A stretch of 64,000 nt of DNA from Rhynchonema sp. JSB1_4 (taxonomy: Eukaryota; Nematoda; Chromadorea; Monhysterida; Xyalidae): positions 19,986 to 83,985 of the forward strand of contig JASAMV010006845.1 in assembly GCA_030248065.1 (NCBI GenBank), given 5' to 3'. A program made the translations under genes and the position numbers. Of this stretch, positions 53,480 to 64,000 are shown piece by piece. Position 1 is the stretch's first letter. The number at the start of each line of letters is the position of its first letter. A model generated the notes under the pieces. That model was not told where the DNA came from. It made no database searches and saw nothing but the letters and a program-made list of their open reading frames with translations.

Positions 53480-55470
53480 AATAAATTAATTTTGAATGAA
53501 TGAATAGACATAATCCTTTAAATTCGCTGAGCAGAATCGGTCATTTTTGTCCTATCAAAATGTCAAATACACGTGCTAAGCCCCGGTGCATTTGATTGAT
53601 AACATCGCTTCACCACTGGGTTGATGCCACGACAATTAGTCACGTATTCTGGCTGTCTCAAAGTTGAAAATATGCTTTGTGTGGACGACCTGGCAACGAC
53701 AAAGACTAATGGTATAGTTTTGTTTGACAGTGTTTTGTGACAGTGTTTGAGCACTAAATACGCAAATAAGGTTCGTTCCCCAATATCAAATTAACTTGCC
53801 CTTGCTTTGCCGCTGCCAAGTCGTTGGCAAAGAGTATGCCTTCAAACGTGAAGAGTAAACCTTCAGGCCGGTCAGTTTCCAGTTCCCCCAACTTTCCCAA
53901 ACGTTCCTTACTTTTGTAGGGTTTATCCCCTGATGAAGAGAAGACATTGATTCGTCACATTTTGATTACATTACAACAACACAAAACCGGTTGGAACAGG
54001 AATGGTGTTTATATTGTTCATCCGTGTTTTTGTAAGCCTTGTATAAACCTTCTTGCCCATGAAGCTCTGCTAAACATTAACTTTGGCTTGGGCGTCGGTC
54101 TCGGACTCGGCAAAAAAACGGCTTTCGATTATTCGTGTCCCCGCTTTTGGCTTGCTTATGCTTTTGTTGAGTAACTTCGTCGCGTTGTGTATAATTATAC
54201 AACTCTTGCAACAAGGTTGTGAACCCTCGTAAACCAAAACACGCTGTTTCAAACGAAACATCTCACATACCAATTTCTAAACAAAAGTTGCCTTGTCTGA
54301 GGCTTTCTCCCAACCGAGGAATACACTGGCATTATCACATCATTGCAGTGACTGCTGAGAGAAAACCAAGCTATATTCGAAGCAGAATCGGCAAGTGCCA
54401 CGAATGAGAAAAAAACCACCAAACGTTGACTGCCCGTGGAAAATGGTGAAAACTTGCAATGAAAGTGACTGATGAGAATTGATTTTTAGCGTTCACTGGT
54501 TCACTGTTACACTGACTGGTCCACAGGCACTACAACTGACTGCTTATGATTGACAATTGTCATCCGACAGGTTTTGTGTTTCTGCATGAAAAAATAATTT
54601 TCCGTTAAAACATAAGCTTGCTGCACCTCATGCTTTGAATTTTGATGTGGTCCGTCATTCGGATTTCGATGCGGTCATATCGGCGTATCCCCGACCGACC
54701 CAAGAATATGAAATCTATCATTGGCCATGGTTCGATTCGCTGATCAAAGTTGCTTTTTATTTTTCTGACTTTTTTTATTTTTATCTGCCGGATTCTAAAA
54801 GGTGACAAGTTTTTTTCAGACGTGCCAAACGTGTGCCTGCTTGAGCAAGGAACTGACCGACTAGTGACATTTGAGTTCGTAACCAGCTCGCTGATGTTGC
54901 ACCATTTGTTTGTGATGCCCGAGTTAAGAAGGAAAAGTGCGAACTGGATATCTTGCGCGCTCAGAGATGAGAGGTGCACCAGGTCTTCGTTAGAAGAAAC
55001 ACATTGGCAGGAATGCCCTTTGCTGGCGTTGTTCGGATGTGATTGTGGGTGCGAAATGGGTTGGGTCATATGTAGATGCGTTCGTTGTTTCTGTGATCTT
55101 TTTACCAGCCTAAAGGTTGTTCCCGTGACCTGCGGGAAACTTTTGAGCCGGTCGAAAATACAGAAACTAACGAAATTGCAGGACGAAATATTTTCCAATA
55201 TCAGCTTCCTGTCTGAGCCCGGAAGCTCGAAGGGAAAAAATGTGACGCGATCTCCGCACCTTAAAATAAAAATATTGCTCTGTTACGGGTGTTCTCAGCA
55301 TTCCGCTTGATCATAAGTGTTTTGCAAGTGCTGGGGCAAAATGCCCCGTTGAATTCTTTCACACTACCACAGCTCGTGATATTTTAGGAGCTGAGCTTTT
55401 GCGGGCAGGCTGAAAGTTTTTGGAACGTCGGGGCCCGCCCACTGTGTAATAGCTGAATAGCTATTTGGAA
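53480..55470. other. Intergenic; open frames on both strands without recognised features
   Basis: Frames of 186 codons (54,750-55,310, plus) and 197 codons (54,605-55,198, minus) overlap each other, so at most one could be real. The plus one starts hydrophobic (LFIFLTFFIFICRILKG) and contains an acceptor-like TTTTTTCAG at 54,820. 55,195-55,300 resembles the foldback arms at 46.55 and 12.06 kb (ctgtctgagccc, cctccgcacctt), suggesting repeat-derived sequence. Confidence 0.35.
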
Positions 55471-55472
55471 CG

Positions 55473-56460
55473 TCGGGACAAATGAGTGGGACAAGTGAGA
55501 CAAATGAGTGGGACAAGTGGGACAAATCAGTGGGACAAGTGGGACAAATGAGCGGGACAAGTGTGACAAATGAGTGGAACAAATGGGACGAATGAGTGGG
55601 ACAAGTGGGACAATCGAACGATTTTAGCAAAAAATTCGCACAGAGCTTACGGCTGATTGAACGATTTTGGTGAGAAATTCATTCAGATTGCAACTGATGG
55701 AACGATTTCAGTGAAAACTTCGCACAGAAATTACGGCTGATTGAACGATTTCATTTAAAAACTATAAATCAGAAAGGGGATAAGTGGGACAAGTGGGACA
55801 AATGAGTGGAACAAGTGGGACAAATGAGTGGGACAAATGAGCGGGACAAGTGGGACAAATGAGTGGGACAATTGGGACAAATGAGTGGGACAAGTGGGAC
55901 AAATGAGTGGGACAATTGGGACAAATGAGCGGGACAAGTGGGACAAATCAGTGGGACAAGTGGGACAAATGAGCGGGACAAGTGGGACAAATCAGTGGGA
56001 CAAGTGGGACAAATGAGTGGGACAATTGGGACAAATGAGTGGGACAAATGGGACAAATGAGTGGGACAGGTGGGACAAATGAGTGGGCCAAGTGGGACAA
56101 ATGAGTGGAACAAATGGGACAATCGAACGATTTTAGCGAAAAATTCGCTCAGAGTTTACAGCTGATTGAACGATTTTGGTGAAAAATTGACTCAGAAATT
56201 ACGGCTGATTGAACGATTTTGGAGAGAAAAAAAACAAGTAGGACAAATGAGTGGGACAATTAAGACAAATGAGTGGGACAAGTGGGACAAATGAGCAGGA
56301 CAAGTGGGACAAATGAGTGGGCCAAGTGGGACAAGTAAGTGGGACAAATGGGGCAGATCAGTGGGACAAATGAGTGGGACAAGTGGGACAAATGAGTGCG
56401 CCAAGTGGGACAAATAAGTGGGACAAATGGGGCAAATCAGTGGGACAAGTGGGACCATAC
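55473..56460. repeat. Minisatellite blocks, 22-base unit
   Basis: Three blocks (55,473-55,610; 55,778-56,120; 56,235-56,460) of gacaagtgggacaaatgagtgg, with variants (cagtggg, gagcggg, aattggg). Between them lies a second degenerate repeat of about 50 bases (cgaacgattttagcgaaaaattcg ... attacggctgattgaacgatttt). Because 22 is not a multiple of 3, all minus-strand frames stay open with a 22-residue period (SHLSHSFVPLVP); these are not genes. Confidence 0.85.
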
Positions 56461-56639
56461 CTGATTCGGTTTTGCACTGAAGAAAAACTCTTGATTTTAC
56501 CAACTTTATTTGCTTTCACTAGTCAGCATCACCATACGCAATCTTTAAGGAAACATCGATGCCTGATTCGCAAAGGAAACAGTTATCCGTGTCAATTTCA
56601 AACTTGCACTTATTTCTTTGGCGTTCTGGTTTATTATCA

Positions 56640-56817
56640 GTGTCTCTATCGGACTGTTGAAGGTATTGATGTGGGTTTGTTGAAAAAAGTGGCACCCCCA
56701 CTTTTCGTACCACACGGACACCAAAAGGCACCCCCAGCCCCACCTTGGCTTTGGCACATACCCCACAAATACCCACCGCCCCCTTCAAGTTGGCACCCCC
56801 CCCCCGCCCCGTGCTAG
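56640..56817. repeat. C-rich tract
   Basis: 56,690-56,815 is unusually rich in ccccc runs (ggcacccccacttttcgtacc, ccaccgccccc, a run of about 12 C). It resembles the C-rich interiors near 59.6-59.9 kb. No ends resolved. Confidence 0.4.
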
Positions 56818-56819
56818 TA

Positions 56820-57562
56820 TGTAAAGGCAAACCAGCCGTGCTTTGCACTCTTCGACCATACGGTATCACCCTGAATTCCAATACGCGGGTTACTGTAGGG
56901 ACGTCTCGCAGCCCGTGATTTGCGTGCGAAGCCGATAAACACCAACACACACACACACACACACACACACACGACGACCAGGGTTGGGCAAAAAAACGCC
57001 TGGGCCGTTTTTCGTTTTTTTAAATCCTGAATTTCCTTGATTTTCCCTGATTTTTCAGGGAAAGTACCCTGATTATCAAGGAAAATCAATTTTTTGTCCC
57101 ATTTTTTTCAAAAAATTTTCGAGCTTTGTCGAGATACGTCGATATACGGAGTTTGACTTTCAGTGATGAACTCGGCCAAAGTTGGTCCCATGATGCGGGT
57201 CTGATATGGGATCTTAGCAACTCGCTAGAAAAGGGTTGAAACCCGTTTATTTGGCCTCAGAACACATAGAATTACTTCATTTAACCACGTTTTCTTCCCA
57301 ACATGAGCGTTTTCCAATTGTTTGGGGACATATTTTGGTCATCTGGGCGTTTAAAAAAACGTTTTTTTTTAAAAAAACGTCTTTTTAAAAAAAACGATTT
57401 TTTGAAAAAAAACGTTTTTTGCCCAACCCTGACGACGACAACGAGCACTAAATGTTTATGATCTTGGCGCTTACGCACGCAAACCACGCGCGACGTGGCT
57501 ACAGGAACCCGTGTGTAAAAATTCAGGGTGAAGAGTGCAAAGCACTGCTGGTTGCCTTTACC
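56820..57562. mobile_element. Foldback element split by a hAT-like insertion
   Basis: Left arm 56,821-56,945 (gtaaaggcaaaccagc, gtgctttgcactcttc, ttgcgtgcgaagc) pairs with right arm 57,445-57,562 (cttacgcacgcaaacc, gaagagtgcaaagcac, gctggttgcctttac). The loop contained an (ac)n microsatellite (56,944-56,972), into which the hAT-like element inserted. Confidence 0.65.
56979..57431. mobile_element. 453-base hAT-like element, duplication ACGACGAC
   Basis: Ends CAGGGTTGGGCAAAAAAACG and CGTTTTTTGCCCAACCCTG, flanked by ACGACGAC at 56971-56978 and 57432-57439. The repetitive target (acgacgac) makes the duplication slightly less decisive, but the CAGGG ends agree. Non-coding. Confidence 0.75.
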
Positions 57563-57911
57563 CCTAACCTAAACAGCAGCTCATCCCCGTCAGTTGGCAT
57601 TTTCGCTTTTGTTTTGGTGCAGGGGTCGTGTTTCTTCATTTTTCGAGGTTTTTGGGCAATTGTTACGTTGAAAAGTGCTTTAGTCGCGCGTAGCGCACTA
57701 TTTTTTCCACTTGTCAGCAGTGTTAGAGGTACTTTGGAGCGTACTGTACCGGGTTCAGAGAGGGGGATACCTACTGTACCAGAGCCGATGGCCTGGGGGG
57801 TTTGGTACCTCAGGCTTCTTTGTCTTGTCTTGTCACACTTCTTTGTATCCAGCGGCTGTCCCTAACAACTATTATTTATTCGTTCAACTATTATACGTTC
57901 GTACATAGTAC

Positions 57912-58151
57912 AGTAAATTTCCAAATTCGCTGCCGCGCAGTAAAGTACGCCCCATAGTTAACTTCAGGTTCTAAACCCGAAAATCAACTTCTGAAACATT
58001 CGGACAGCCAACACACACGCAGCTTGCCAGCCAGCCAGGCAGCTGCGCGCAATGTTTCAGAAGCGCGCATGGTTAGTGTTCGGGTTTATAACTTGACATT
58101 AACTATGGGGCGTATTTTACTGTGCGGCAGCGAATTTGGAAACTTACTATA
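57912..58151. mobile_element. MITE copy 1 (AGTAAATTTCC family)
   Basis: Inverted ends of about 50 bases: ccaaattcgctgccgc, acgccccatagttaa on the left and ttaactatggggcgta, cagcgaatttggaaa on the right. The middle carries gccagccagccaggc. A second copy lies at 62.6-62.8 kb. Confidence 0.7.
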
Positions 58152-58627
58152 CCTATCCGCCCATATCTGCTCATTGGCACACATTTCTCCTTTGGGCCTG
58201 CAGAATCGTTCGCCAGCACGCAACAGACACCGTTTTCGCCTTCCACAAGTGCAGCCGGTGGCCCAGCATCACCAGTTTTTCGTGGCATTATGGCATTTAG
58301 AAAGCACGACAAAGCAAACCAACCCAGTTAGAGCATTCTGTGCGAGCTAGCCGGAGCTGAGTTACTGAATCGTCACTTTCGATGCAATTTTTAATTTTTT
58401 TCAACGTCGGGGGCATCGAGCAACCAATTTTCCGTTAAATTGAAACGATGTAATGAGTTTATGACGGACTAAAATCTCCGATTGGGTCATTTCGAAGCGG
58501 ACGTGAAACGCCCGTCGATAATGTATATTCCGGTGGAACTCGTTCTGTCGTCTAGACCCGACGGAAGGATAGTAACGGCTGTTATGCGTGGTGGTTCTAC
58601 GAACACCGAACAGCACGGAACCCGCAC

Positions 58628-60560
58628 CACTTATGTCACGCACAAATGTTAAGCTCCTTAGAGATTCGCTATCTCTTGGTAGAACGACTTTTCGTTCCAG
58701 AAAAAAGTGAATTTTTTAACAACTTGAAACGACCGGTGCAGAAACCCCAAATGAGTTAAAAGTCAAGTAACACGTGGATAGGATTACAACAGCTTCTGGA
58801 TAACTTTTCATGAGAACTTCAGTCGCTCAAAGCATTACTTCACTCGGTGAGGGTGCGAAATGTTCCAAAGATCGGCCACATTTTTCGAAAACACAAGTTT
58901 GTCTCTAAATTTTGAGGCCGCGCTTTGTGCTGCAGAAATGAAAATGCAACAGAAAAATAGAGCATTTTCGAAAGTATCAGAAAATAAGGTTTTTAAATTT
59001 GGAAACACTTAGATAGCGGCGTGACAGGCCGAAAAAGACCTAAAAATTGTCCCTAAACCGCATAGTTGCATTCATTGACGGAAATGTGATGTAAATAAGC
59101 CACGTATTGCATTGCACTGGAAACGAGAAAGTCAGATAAACGCACAGTCCAACAATCTAGACGAGTTTCAAGACTTCAAACTCCATGGTCCGGCTGCTGC
59201 AGCCATGCCAGCCTGAATAAGATATTTGACTATAAGTCGTTACTGTTTGCGATAATTGCACATTTGACAGCATCAAACGATGTAGCTTCAACGTAGCTAT
59301 CGAACGATATATAACAGGCGCATACTATCTCTTACTATGGACAAGAAACGGTCAAAATTCCGAAATCGCACACGGTGACGTGACGGTTCATTCCAGAATC
59401 GTCAAAAAAGCAATTTTTTAGCCTCTGCCCTTAAGCATAAGAATTTTTTGGGGCTTGTTATATATCGTTCGAAAGCTACTCCCGAGACACATTGTTTGGT
59501 GCTGTCACATTTACAATAGCTGTTAACAGCAGTGCTGTGGCTGGGGGGGTGGGGGGTCCCCCCCAATGGTACCCTACCCGCCCCGGCCTGGTACGCTAAC
59601 GCTACCCCCTACCCGCCCCGCTCTGGTACCCTACCCCCTACCCGCCCCGCCCTGGTACCCTACCTGCCCCGATTTTTACCCCCAAAATGCCCATTTTCGG
59701 TCAAAAATGCCCAAATTTCGGCCCAAAAACCCTAAAAAGTGCAAAAAATCTCGCGCTGCGCGCGATATATGCACTTTTTAGTACATAAAAACAGGCACCC
59801 GAAAAAACTTGTGTTGTACCCTACCCGCCCCGAAAAATCTTCCCCCCCTCCCCCCCCCCCAAACCGGATTTCCCCCCCAAAATCCCAGGTACACTACCCC
59901 CTACCCGCCCCGATTTTTTCCACCTATGTACCCTACCCGCCCCGCAAAAGTAGCCACAGCACTGGTTAACAGTAAGCATTTATAGCTGAATATCATATTC
60001 AGGTTGGTATGGCTGCCCCGAGAGATCTGTAGACCTTGGGGTCTTCGCAGTGGTGTCGTGGGGGGGGGGTTGGGGGGTTACCCCCTGGTATGGGGTATGG
60101 GAAATCGGCCGGGGGTATGGGGTATGGGAAATTTTTCACTTTTGGAACAAGCACACCTGAGAAATAACTTTTTTTTAAAAAAATTTAAAAACCGTATTTT
60201 CTGGTACTTTCGACGATGCTCTATTTCCCCATTGCATTCTTATTTCCGCAGCGCTAAGCGCGAACTCGAAATTTAGGGACAAAGTTGTGTTATCGAAAAA
60301 TAAGGACGATTTTTGGAACGTTTCGCACCCTCACCGTGTGAAGCAATGGTTTGAGCGACTGAAGTTGTGATGGTAAGTTATTCCGAAGCTGTTGTAATCC
60401 TATCCACGGGTTACTTGACCTTCAACTGATTTGGGGTTTGTGCACCGGTCGTTCCAATTTGTGCAAAGATTCAGTTTTTTCTGGAACGAAAAGTTCCTCT
60501 ACCAAGAGATAGCGAATCTCCAAGGAGCTTAAAATTTGTGCGTGACATAGGCTGTCAGAA
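58628..60560. mobile_element. Foldback element of about 1.9 kb, centre near 59,370 before insertion
   Basis: Inverted arms: ttaagctccttagagattcg (58,648) against cgaatctccaaggagcttaa (60,505); ctcactcggtgagggtgcgaaa (58,841) against tttcgcaccctcaccgtgtg (60,310); ggctgcagcagccatgccagcctgaat-like words (59,195) against attcaggttggtatggct (59,995); cgaacgatatataaca (59,299) against tgttatatatcgttcg (59,457). The right arm is lengthened by a hAT-like insertion and by a g-rich tract at 60,055-60,140. A truncated relative lies at 40.97-41.84 kb. Confidence 0.65.
59530..59964. mobile_element. 435-base hAT-like element, duplication GTTAACAG
   Basis: Ends CAGTGCTGTGGCT and AGCCACAGCACTG are exact inverses and are flanked by GTTAACAG at 59522-59529 and 59965-59972. 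The interior is a C-rich array of gtaccctacccgccccg-type units at both ends with a hairpin-like middle (ctgcgcgcgatatatgcac). The opposite arm of the host palindrome (59,240) lacks it. Confidence 0.85.
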
Positions 60561-60715
60561 TTCTTTCCAACGGTTTGTAACAATATGTCCTGCTACCTTT
60601 CCTTCGGTTATGTCCCGAGCCCTTTAACAAGGTGAATTTTACATGCTAAAACGCTACAAATATAATGTGGAATCAAGGTGCAATTGCCTGAACAACGTAT
60701 TGTAATGCGATATTT

Positions 60716-60965
60716 GGACTTTGCCTTTTTGGTCTTGCCCTCTTGGACTTTGCCCTTTTGGACTTTGCCCTTTTGGTCTTGCCCTTTTGGTATTGCCCCT
60801 TTGGTCTTGCCCTTTTGGTCTTGCTCTTATTTGGGCTTTGCCCTTTTGGTCTTGCCCTTATTTTGGACTTTGCCCTTTTGGTCTTGCCCTTATTTGGGTT
60901 TTGCTCTTTTGGCTCTGCTCTTTTTTTCTTGCTCAAAGTGGTCTTGCTCAAACTGGTCTTGCTCA
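60716..60965. repeat. Minisatellite, ttgcccttttggtc unit
   Basis: About fifteen imperfect copies of a 14 to 15-base unit (cttttggtcttgccc / cttttggactttgccc), decaying to cttgctcaaactgg at the right side. Open frames across it on both strands reflect periodicity. Confidence 0.85.
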
Positions 60966-62602
60966 ATTGCCCGTGAGCCGAGCAAGGCTTGAGCAAAAAG
61001 TCGATAAGCACGCGCACGCAAAGTAATAGTATGACACTAGTGCGGCTGCCCATTTCCGGTGAATGTACTGTCACCAGTCACAACAACACCTCTTAAGCAA
61101 ACCTGGCAAGCCGTTTTTATATACTGGCTTTATGTACATACAGCTGGTCTCGCTAATAAAACTACTGATAGCGCGGCCTTACAGCGAAAATGTGTTATTC
61201 TGCACGTTTTTACAGATATCGACTTTTGAATATTATTTCCCTTAGAAGCTCAAAACCATGGCCACGGCAACAGTACTGCCAAAACTGGCCTCTATTCGTG
61301 CTGGTATTGATCTGTGTCGAAAATCACTTCGAAGACTGTAAGTCAACGTTTGCTCCTCATGTCACTTATCATGTGTAACTAATGAGTAGATTTTGCATTA
61401 CTACAGCAGTGGTTTTTTTAAATTTCGTTCCAAAAAGTTAAGAAAACATTTTTTGTTATTCAAAATTCGAAAATTTCTCAATTTTTTTTGCTTTAAAGGG
61501 GCTATTTTTACATAAAAATTGCCACTGTTGACATCATCGGACCCTGCCGTTGCACGTTTCACGTTGCCGTCAAACGTTGGTTTGTGACATCCAGACATAG
61601 TGCACTGCACACAGGCGCTTTCATATATAATCTCATGCGTGCACTTGACTCGGTGGGCATTCATTTCCCATGCCCCAGACCCCGAAAGTAGTGGTTGGGT
61701 GCGAATGGTCGCTATAATTTTGCACCGTGTGCAGCTTTGTTGCCCTGGTCGTGTACCTAGACGCATTAATTTCATCAAAATTTTCCGTCCTGAGTATCAG
61801 AAAGCCATACCAAGACGTTACTCACACCACGTGAAGAAGAGTACGGGTATGTGTACCTGACAACAGTTGGCAGCGCTCATTTTTTTATCGTGTTGGGCAG
61901 ATTTTGGCTAGACTAAAAAAGTTTAAATTAAAAAAAGTAAAAAAATGAGGTTTGAATAAAAAAATTTTATTAACCACTGCATTACTCCAGGTCTTCTTAC
62001 CAGCTGCAACACGCGGCAATCACAACTGTGCGGGCTGACGCGAAAGGAAGACATGTTGTTTAGGCCGATGGTGCTGTTTCCAAGAAATATGTCTTTCACA
62101 TGAACATCTGTCAGTTACATATTGGTATTTGAAATTTGCAGGGCAGAAAACCCATTACCCATACATTTGGCTGTGCGATAATGCACCAGCAGAACCAACA
62201 TGGCAGTTCGGTGAACGTACGAAGGCTCGAATGTTGTTGATGCATCAACTCAATACTACAGTGTGTAATACTTTAAATCAGCCCATCAGTCCCACAATAA
62301 CGCAACGACAATGAACGTTGCTCAACAATATTCATTCGTCCCCCTTTGGTTGCAGATCACTCCCGATTCTACTGAGATGGTTGATTCAGGCAAGGCAGTC
62401 ACAATCAGCTGGCCGGACCTTGAAAAACCTGTTGAATACACTTCCAAGTGGCTGTATGATAGACGCTTACGGTTGGCTTGTTAAATTCGGAGAGGTGACG
62501 GAACGCCTCAGCTTCATTGAGTAATTATTCTCTGGATAGAAATATCTCTTGGAGCTAAAATGCAATATGGCTCCCGAGAAAAGGCACAGAAAAGAATGAT
62601 AC

Positions 62603-62815
62603 TATAGTAATTTTCCGGTCCGCTACCGCACAGTAGAATTACGCCGACGCTAATCACGCGCAGTTCTGAAACATTCCGCGCACGGCTGCCTGGCTGGCTG
62701 GCAAGCTGCACGTGCGTCTGCTGTCCGAATGTTCAAAAGTCAACTTTCGGGTTTAGAACGTGACATTAACTATGGGGCGTATTTTACTGTGCGGCAGCAA
62801 ATTTGAAATTTCTAT
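62603..62815. mobile_element. MITE copy 2 (AGTAAATTTCC family), in an intron of the dioxygenase pseudogene
   Basis: Right half cattaactatggggcgta / cagcaaatttgaaattt is nearly identical to copy 1. The left half is diverged (ctaccgcacagtagaattacgcc). Both ends abut ctata words (ctatagtaatttt and aaatttctatag), compatible with a TA-type target. Confidence 0.65.
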
Positions 62816-63780
62816 AGACGGCTTTGAAACGGCAATCACCTTGTAGTTGACGAAGAGTTGCTTGTTCCCATATTGGAAACGGTATTTTGGAACCTTTTAG
62901 CTGCTTGGTTCCAATACGATGAAGAAGCACCTTCTTCGACTGACTTGCCAGTGATTCGTTTCAACATCTTCTAGTGTCAGTCATTTATGCCGTTTTCTCG
63001 GAGTCATCTTCTAATTTATCCCCCAAGGGGATTTTTCCTTCTTGTATCGTCCTGATCTGTGGTGAAACGCAATTGTGTCACCACTCAATCCAGGCAGGGT
63101 TGAGCAAAAAAACATTTAGAAAAAGGGTTTTGGAAAATAAGTCTATTGGGTGTTATTTTATCTGAGTTTTTTCTCAATGGTGGAAAAAAATTTTCTCAAA
63201 ATCACTTTCTGGGAAATTATCTTGGTATCTAACAAGCCCCAAATGATGTTATCCTACCTTCCTGTAATACGTGAGACACAGTATACATGTACCTCAGGGA
63301 TACTTCAATGTCATACCCCATCGGAGATCTCGGGGTGTCGATGGGGCCCAGGCCTCAATGTCATCAGACTTTGTAAGGTTGGATTTTTTTAAGCGCGTTA
63401 CTCGGGACTTACACCTTCATAAACAATATTAACATTTTTCACCTGAACTAACGCCCAAGCCCATTACGGTTTTTGGCAGAACAAGAAAACAGAACAACGT
63501 TTTTGTAGAAGTTATGAAACATCTGCCCCGCAATTGGCCATGCGGAGAACCAGTGAGACATTTTTTGTGGTTATTCTGTATTAGCCCGTGCAAATTTGAA
63601 CTTTACATATTCAGTATTGAAGAAGTTCTGGCAACGAAGATGTCGCTTGGCATTATCATGCTAGCTCCGATATCTATGGTTATGCATCGTTCAGGACCGC
63701 CGCAAGTTCCAAGACTGGCCATCAATTTCAGTAGAACACCGACAGCATACGTTCACAAATGACTTAAAATGACTGGCTGA
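62816..63780. other. Probable intron of the dioxygenase pseudogene
   Basis: No further family motif was found between the N-terminal-domain exon and the exon at 63.78 kb. A CAGGGTTGAGCAAAAAAAC end at about 63,094 looks like a solo hAT-like terminus. The 82-codon frame at 63,514-63,762 is not recognised. Confidence 0.4.
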
Positions 63781-64000
63781 AAATTAGCGGATGAACAAAA
63801 AACACCACATGCACTGAGGGATTGTTTAGCTGTCACTGATGCAGTACGGAATCACGAAAATTATCAATGTTCCAACGAGAGCCTGGTCAATTGGAGAAAC
63901 TTGGTCAAATACTGGGATTCATACGAAACTCACATTACGGGTTTGTCACGCAGTTTCTCTTATCGAGCACGTGCAAACTGGCGTAAATGTGGTTTTTCAG

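Larger units (their letters stand above)
61258..64000 (+). pseudogene. Gamma-butyrobetaine/trimethyllysine dioxygenase family gene, disrupted (5' half; continues off window)
   Basis: Exon 1 61258-61337: a strong start context (accATGG) opens MATATVLPKLASIRAG, basic and acid-free early on like a mitochondrial presequence; donor CT|GTAAGT, phase 2. Exon 2 61991-62070 joins in phase (SSYQLQHAAITTVRADAKG), then TAG at 62061-62063 where the family usually has Trp before 'x-DG'. Exon 3 62142-62260 encodes THYPYIWLCDNAPAE, the 'WLRDN' motif with Arg changed to Cys. Exon 4 62356-~62471 encodes AVTISWPDLEKPVEY and SKWLYDRRL, the rest of the GBBH N-terminal domain. A last exon (about 63,781-63,940) encodes LADEQKTPHALRDC, MQYGITKIINVPT and PGQLEKLGQILGFIRNSHYG in three successive frames. 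These Fe(II)/2-oxoglutarate enzymes act in carnitine synthesis; the iron-binding residues would lie beyond the window. Introns are intact, so it is not a retrocopy. Confidence 0.7.

Noticed and set aside
54605..55310. Two frames of 186 and 197 codons on opposite strands
   Set aside because: They overlap almost fully, show no family motif, and part of the region resembles foldback arms.
55470..56460. Spaced repeats resembling a CRISPR array
   Set aside because: The repeats are head-to-tail without unique spacers, and the DNA is eukaryotic.
55364..56503. Several minus-strand frames of 60 to 117 codons
   Set aside because: They are periodic translations of the 22-base minisatellite.
60673..61074. 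133-codon Lys/Arg-rich minus-strand frame and plus-strand hydrophobic frames
   Set aside because: Both translate the ttgcccttttggtc minisatellite.
1..64000. tRNA or rRNA genes
   Set aside because: No cloverleaf, box A/B pair or conserved rRNA stretch was recognised by eye; a tRNAscan-type search was not possible.

Overview
The window looks like animal (metazoan) nuclear DNA. Genes are split into exons of about 60 to 350 bases by short GT-AG introns (mostly 45 to 120 bases). The dominant product is a polycystin-1/REJ-type cell-surface receptor, and intergenic DNA is crowded with non-autonomous DNA transposons. I cannot name the species. The compact introns would suit a sponge or another early-branching invertebrate, but that is only a guess.

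About 1 to 40,975 (minus strand): one giant polycystin-1-like gene, open at both ends. Read 5' to 3' (descending coordinates) it has: (i) an N-terminal array of PKD/Ig-like modules with one EGF-like segment (about 41.0 to 31.6 kb); (ii) eleven copies of a five-module, six-exon cassette of about 1.4 kb (31.8 to 13.6 kb), each with a PKD-like exon, an unnamed aromatic module, a two-exon C-type-lectin-like fold and two beta-rich exons; (iii) a twelfth cassette without a lectin; (iv) a canonical PKD domain; (v) a REJ region (8.5 to 5.5 kb); (vi) acidic and helical linkers; (vii) the start of a GAIN-like region that runs off the left edge. The proteolysis site, PLAT domain and membrane segments expected for the family would lie outside. 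The modules suggest a very large, heavily N-glycosylated adhesion or gamete-recognition type receptor.

Introns of this gene hold transposons: a 1.67 kb TIR element (3.1 to 4.8 kb), nested foldback elements (8.9 to 12.2 kb), three nested elements including two hAT-like ones (16.1 to 18.2 kb), and smaller elements at 6.2, 7.2, 21.9 and 36.1 kb.

About 41 to 61 kb: mainly repeats. There are large palindromes (41.2, 46.5 to 48.1, 56.8 to 57.6, 58.6 to 60.6 kb), hAT-like insertions with exact 8-base target duplications, an element with a CAG duplication (49.3 to 49.8 kb), MITEs and two minisatellites. Possible gene fragments are a small secreted-protein model (50.1 to 50.7 kb), unidentified exons, a TIR-domain-like exon (52.3 kb) and a RAP-domain-like segment with a frameshift (53.1 kb).

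About 61.26 kb to the right edge (plus strand): a gamma-butyrobetaine/trimethyllysine dioxygenase family gene with a mitochondrial-type N-terminus and phase-matched introns. It has an in-frame stop and two frameshifts, so it is probably a pseudogene.

All splice sites and homologies were read by eye. Domain names rest on recognised motifs, not on searches.
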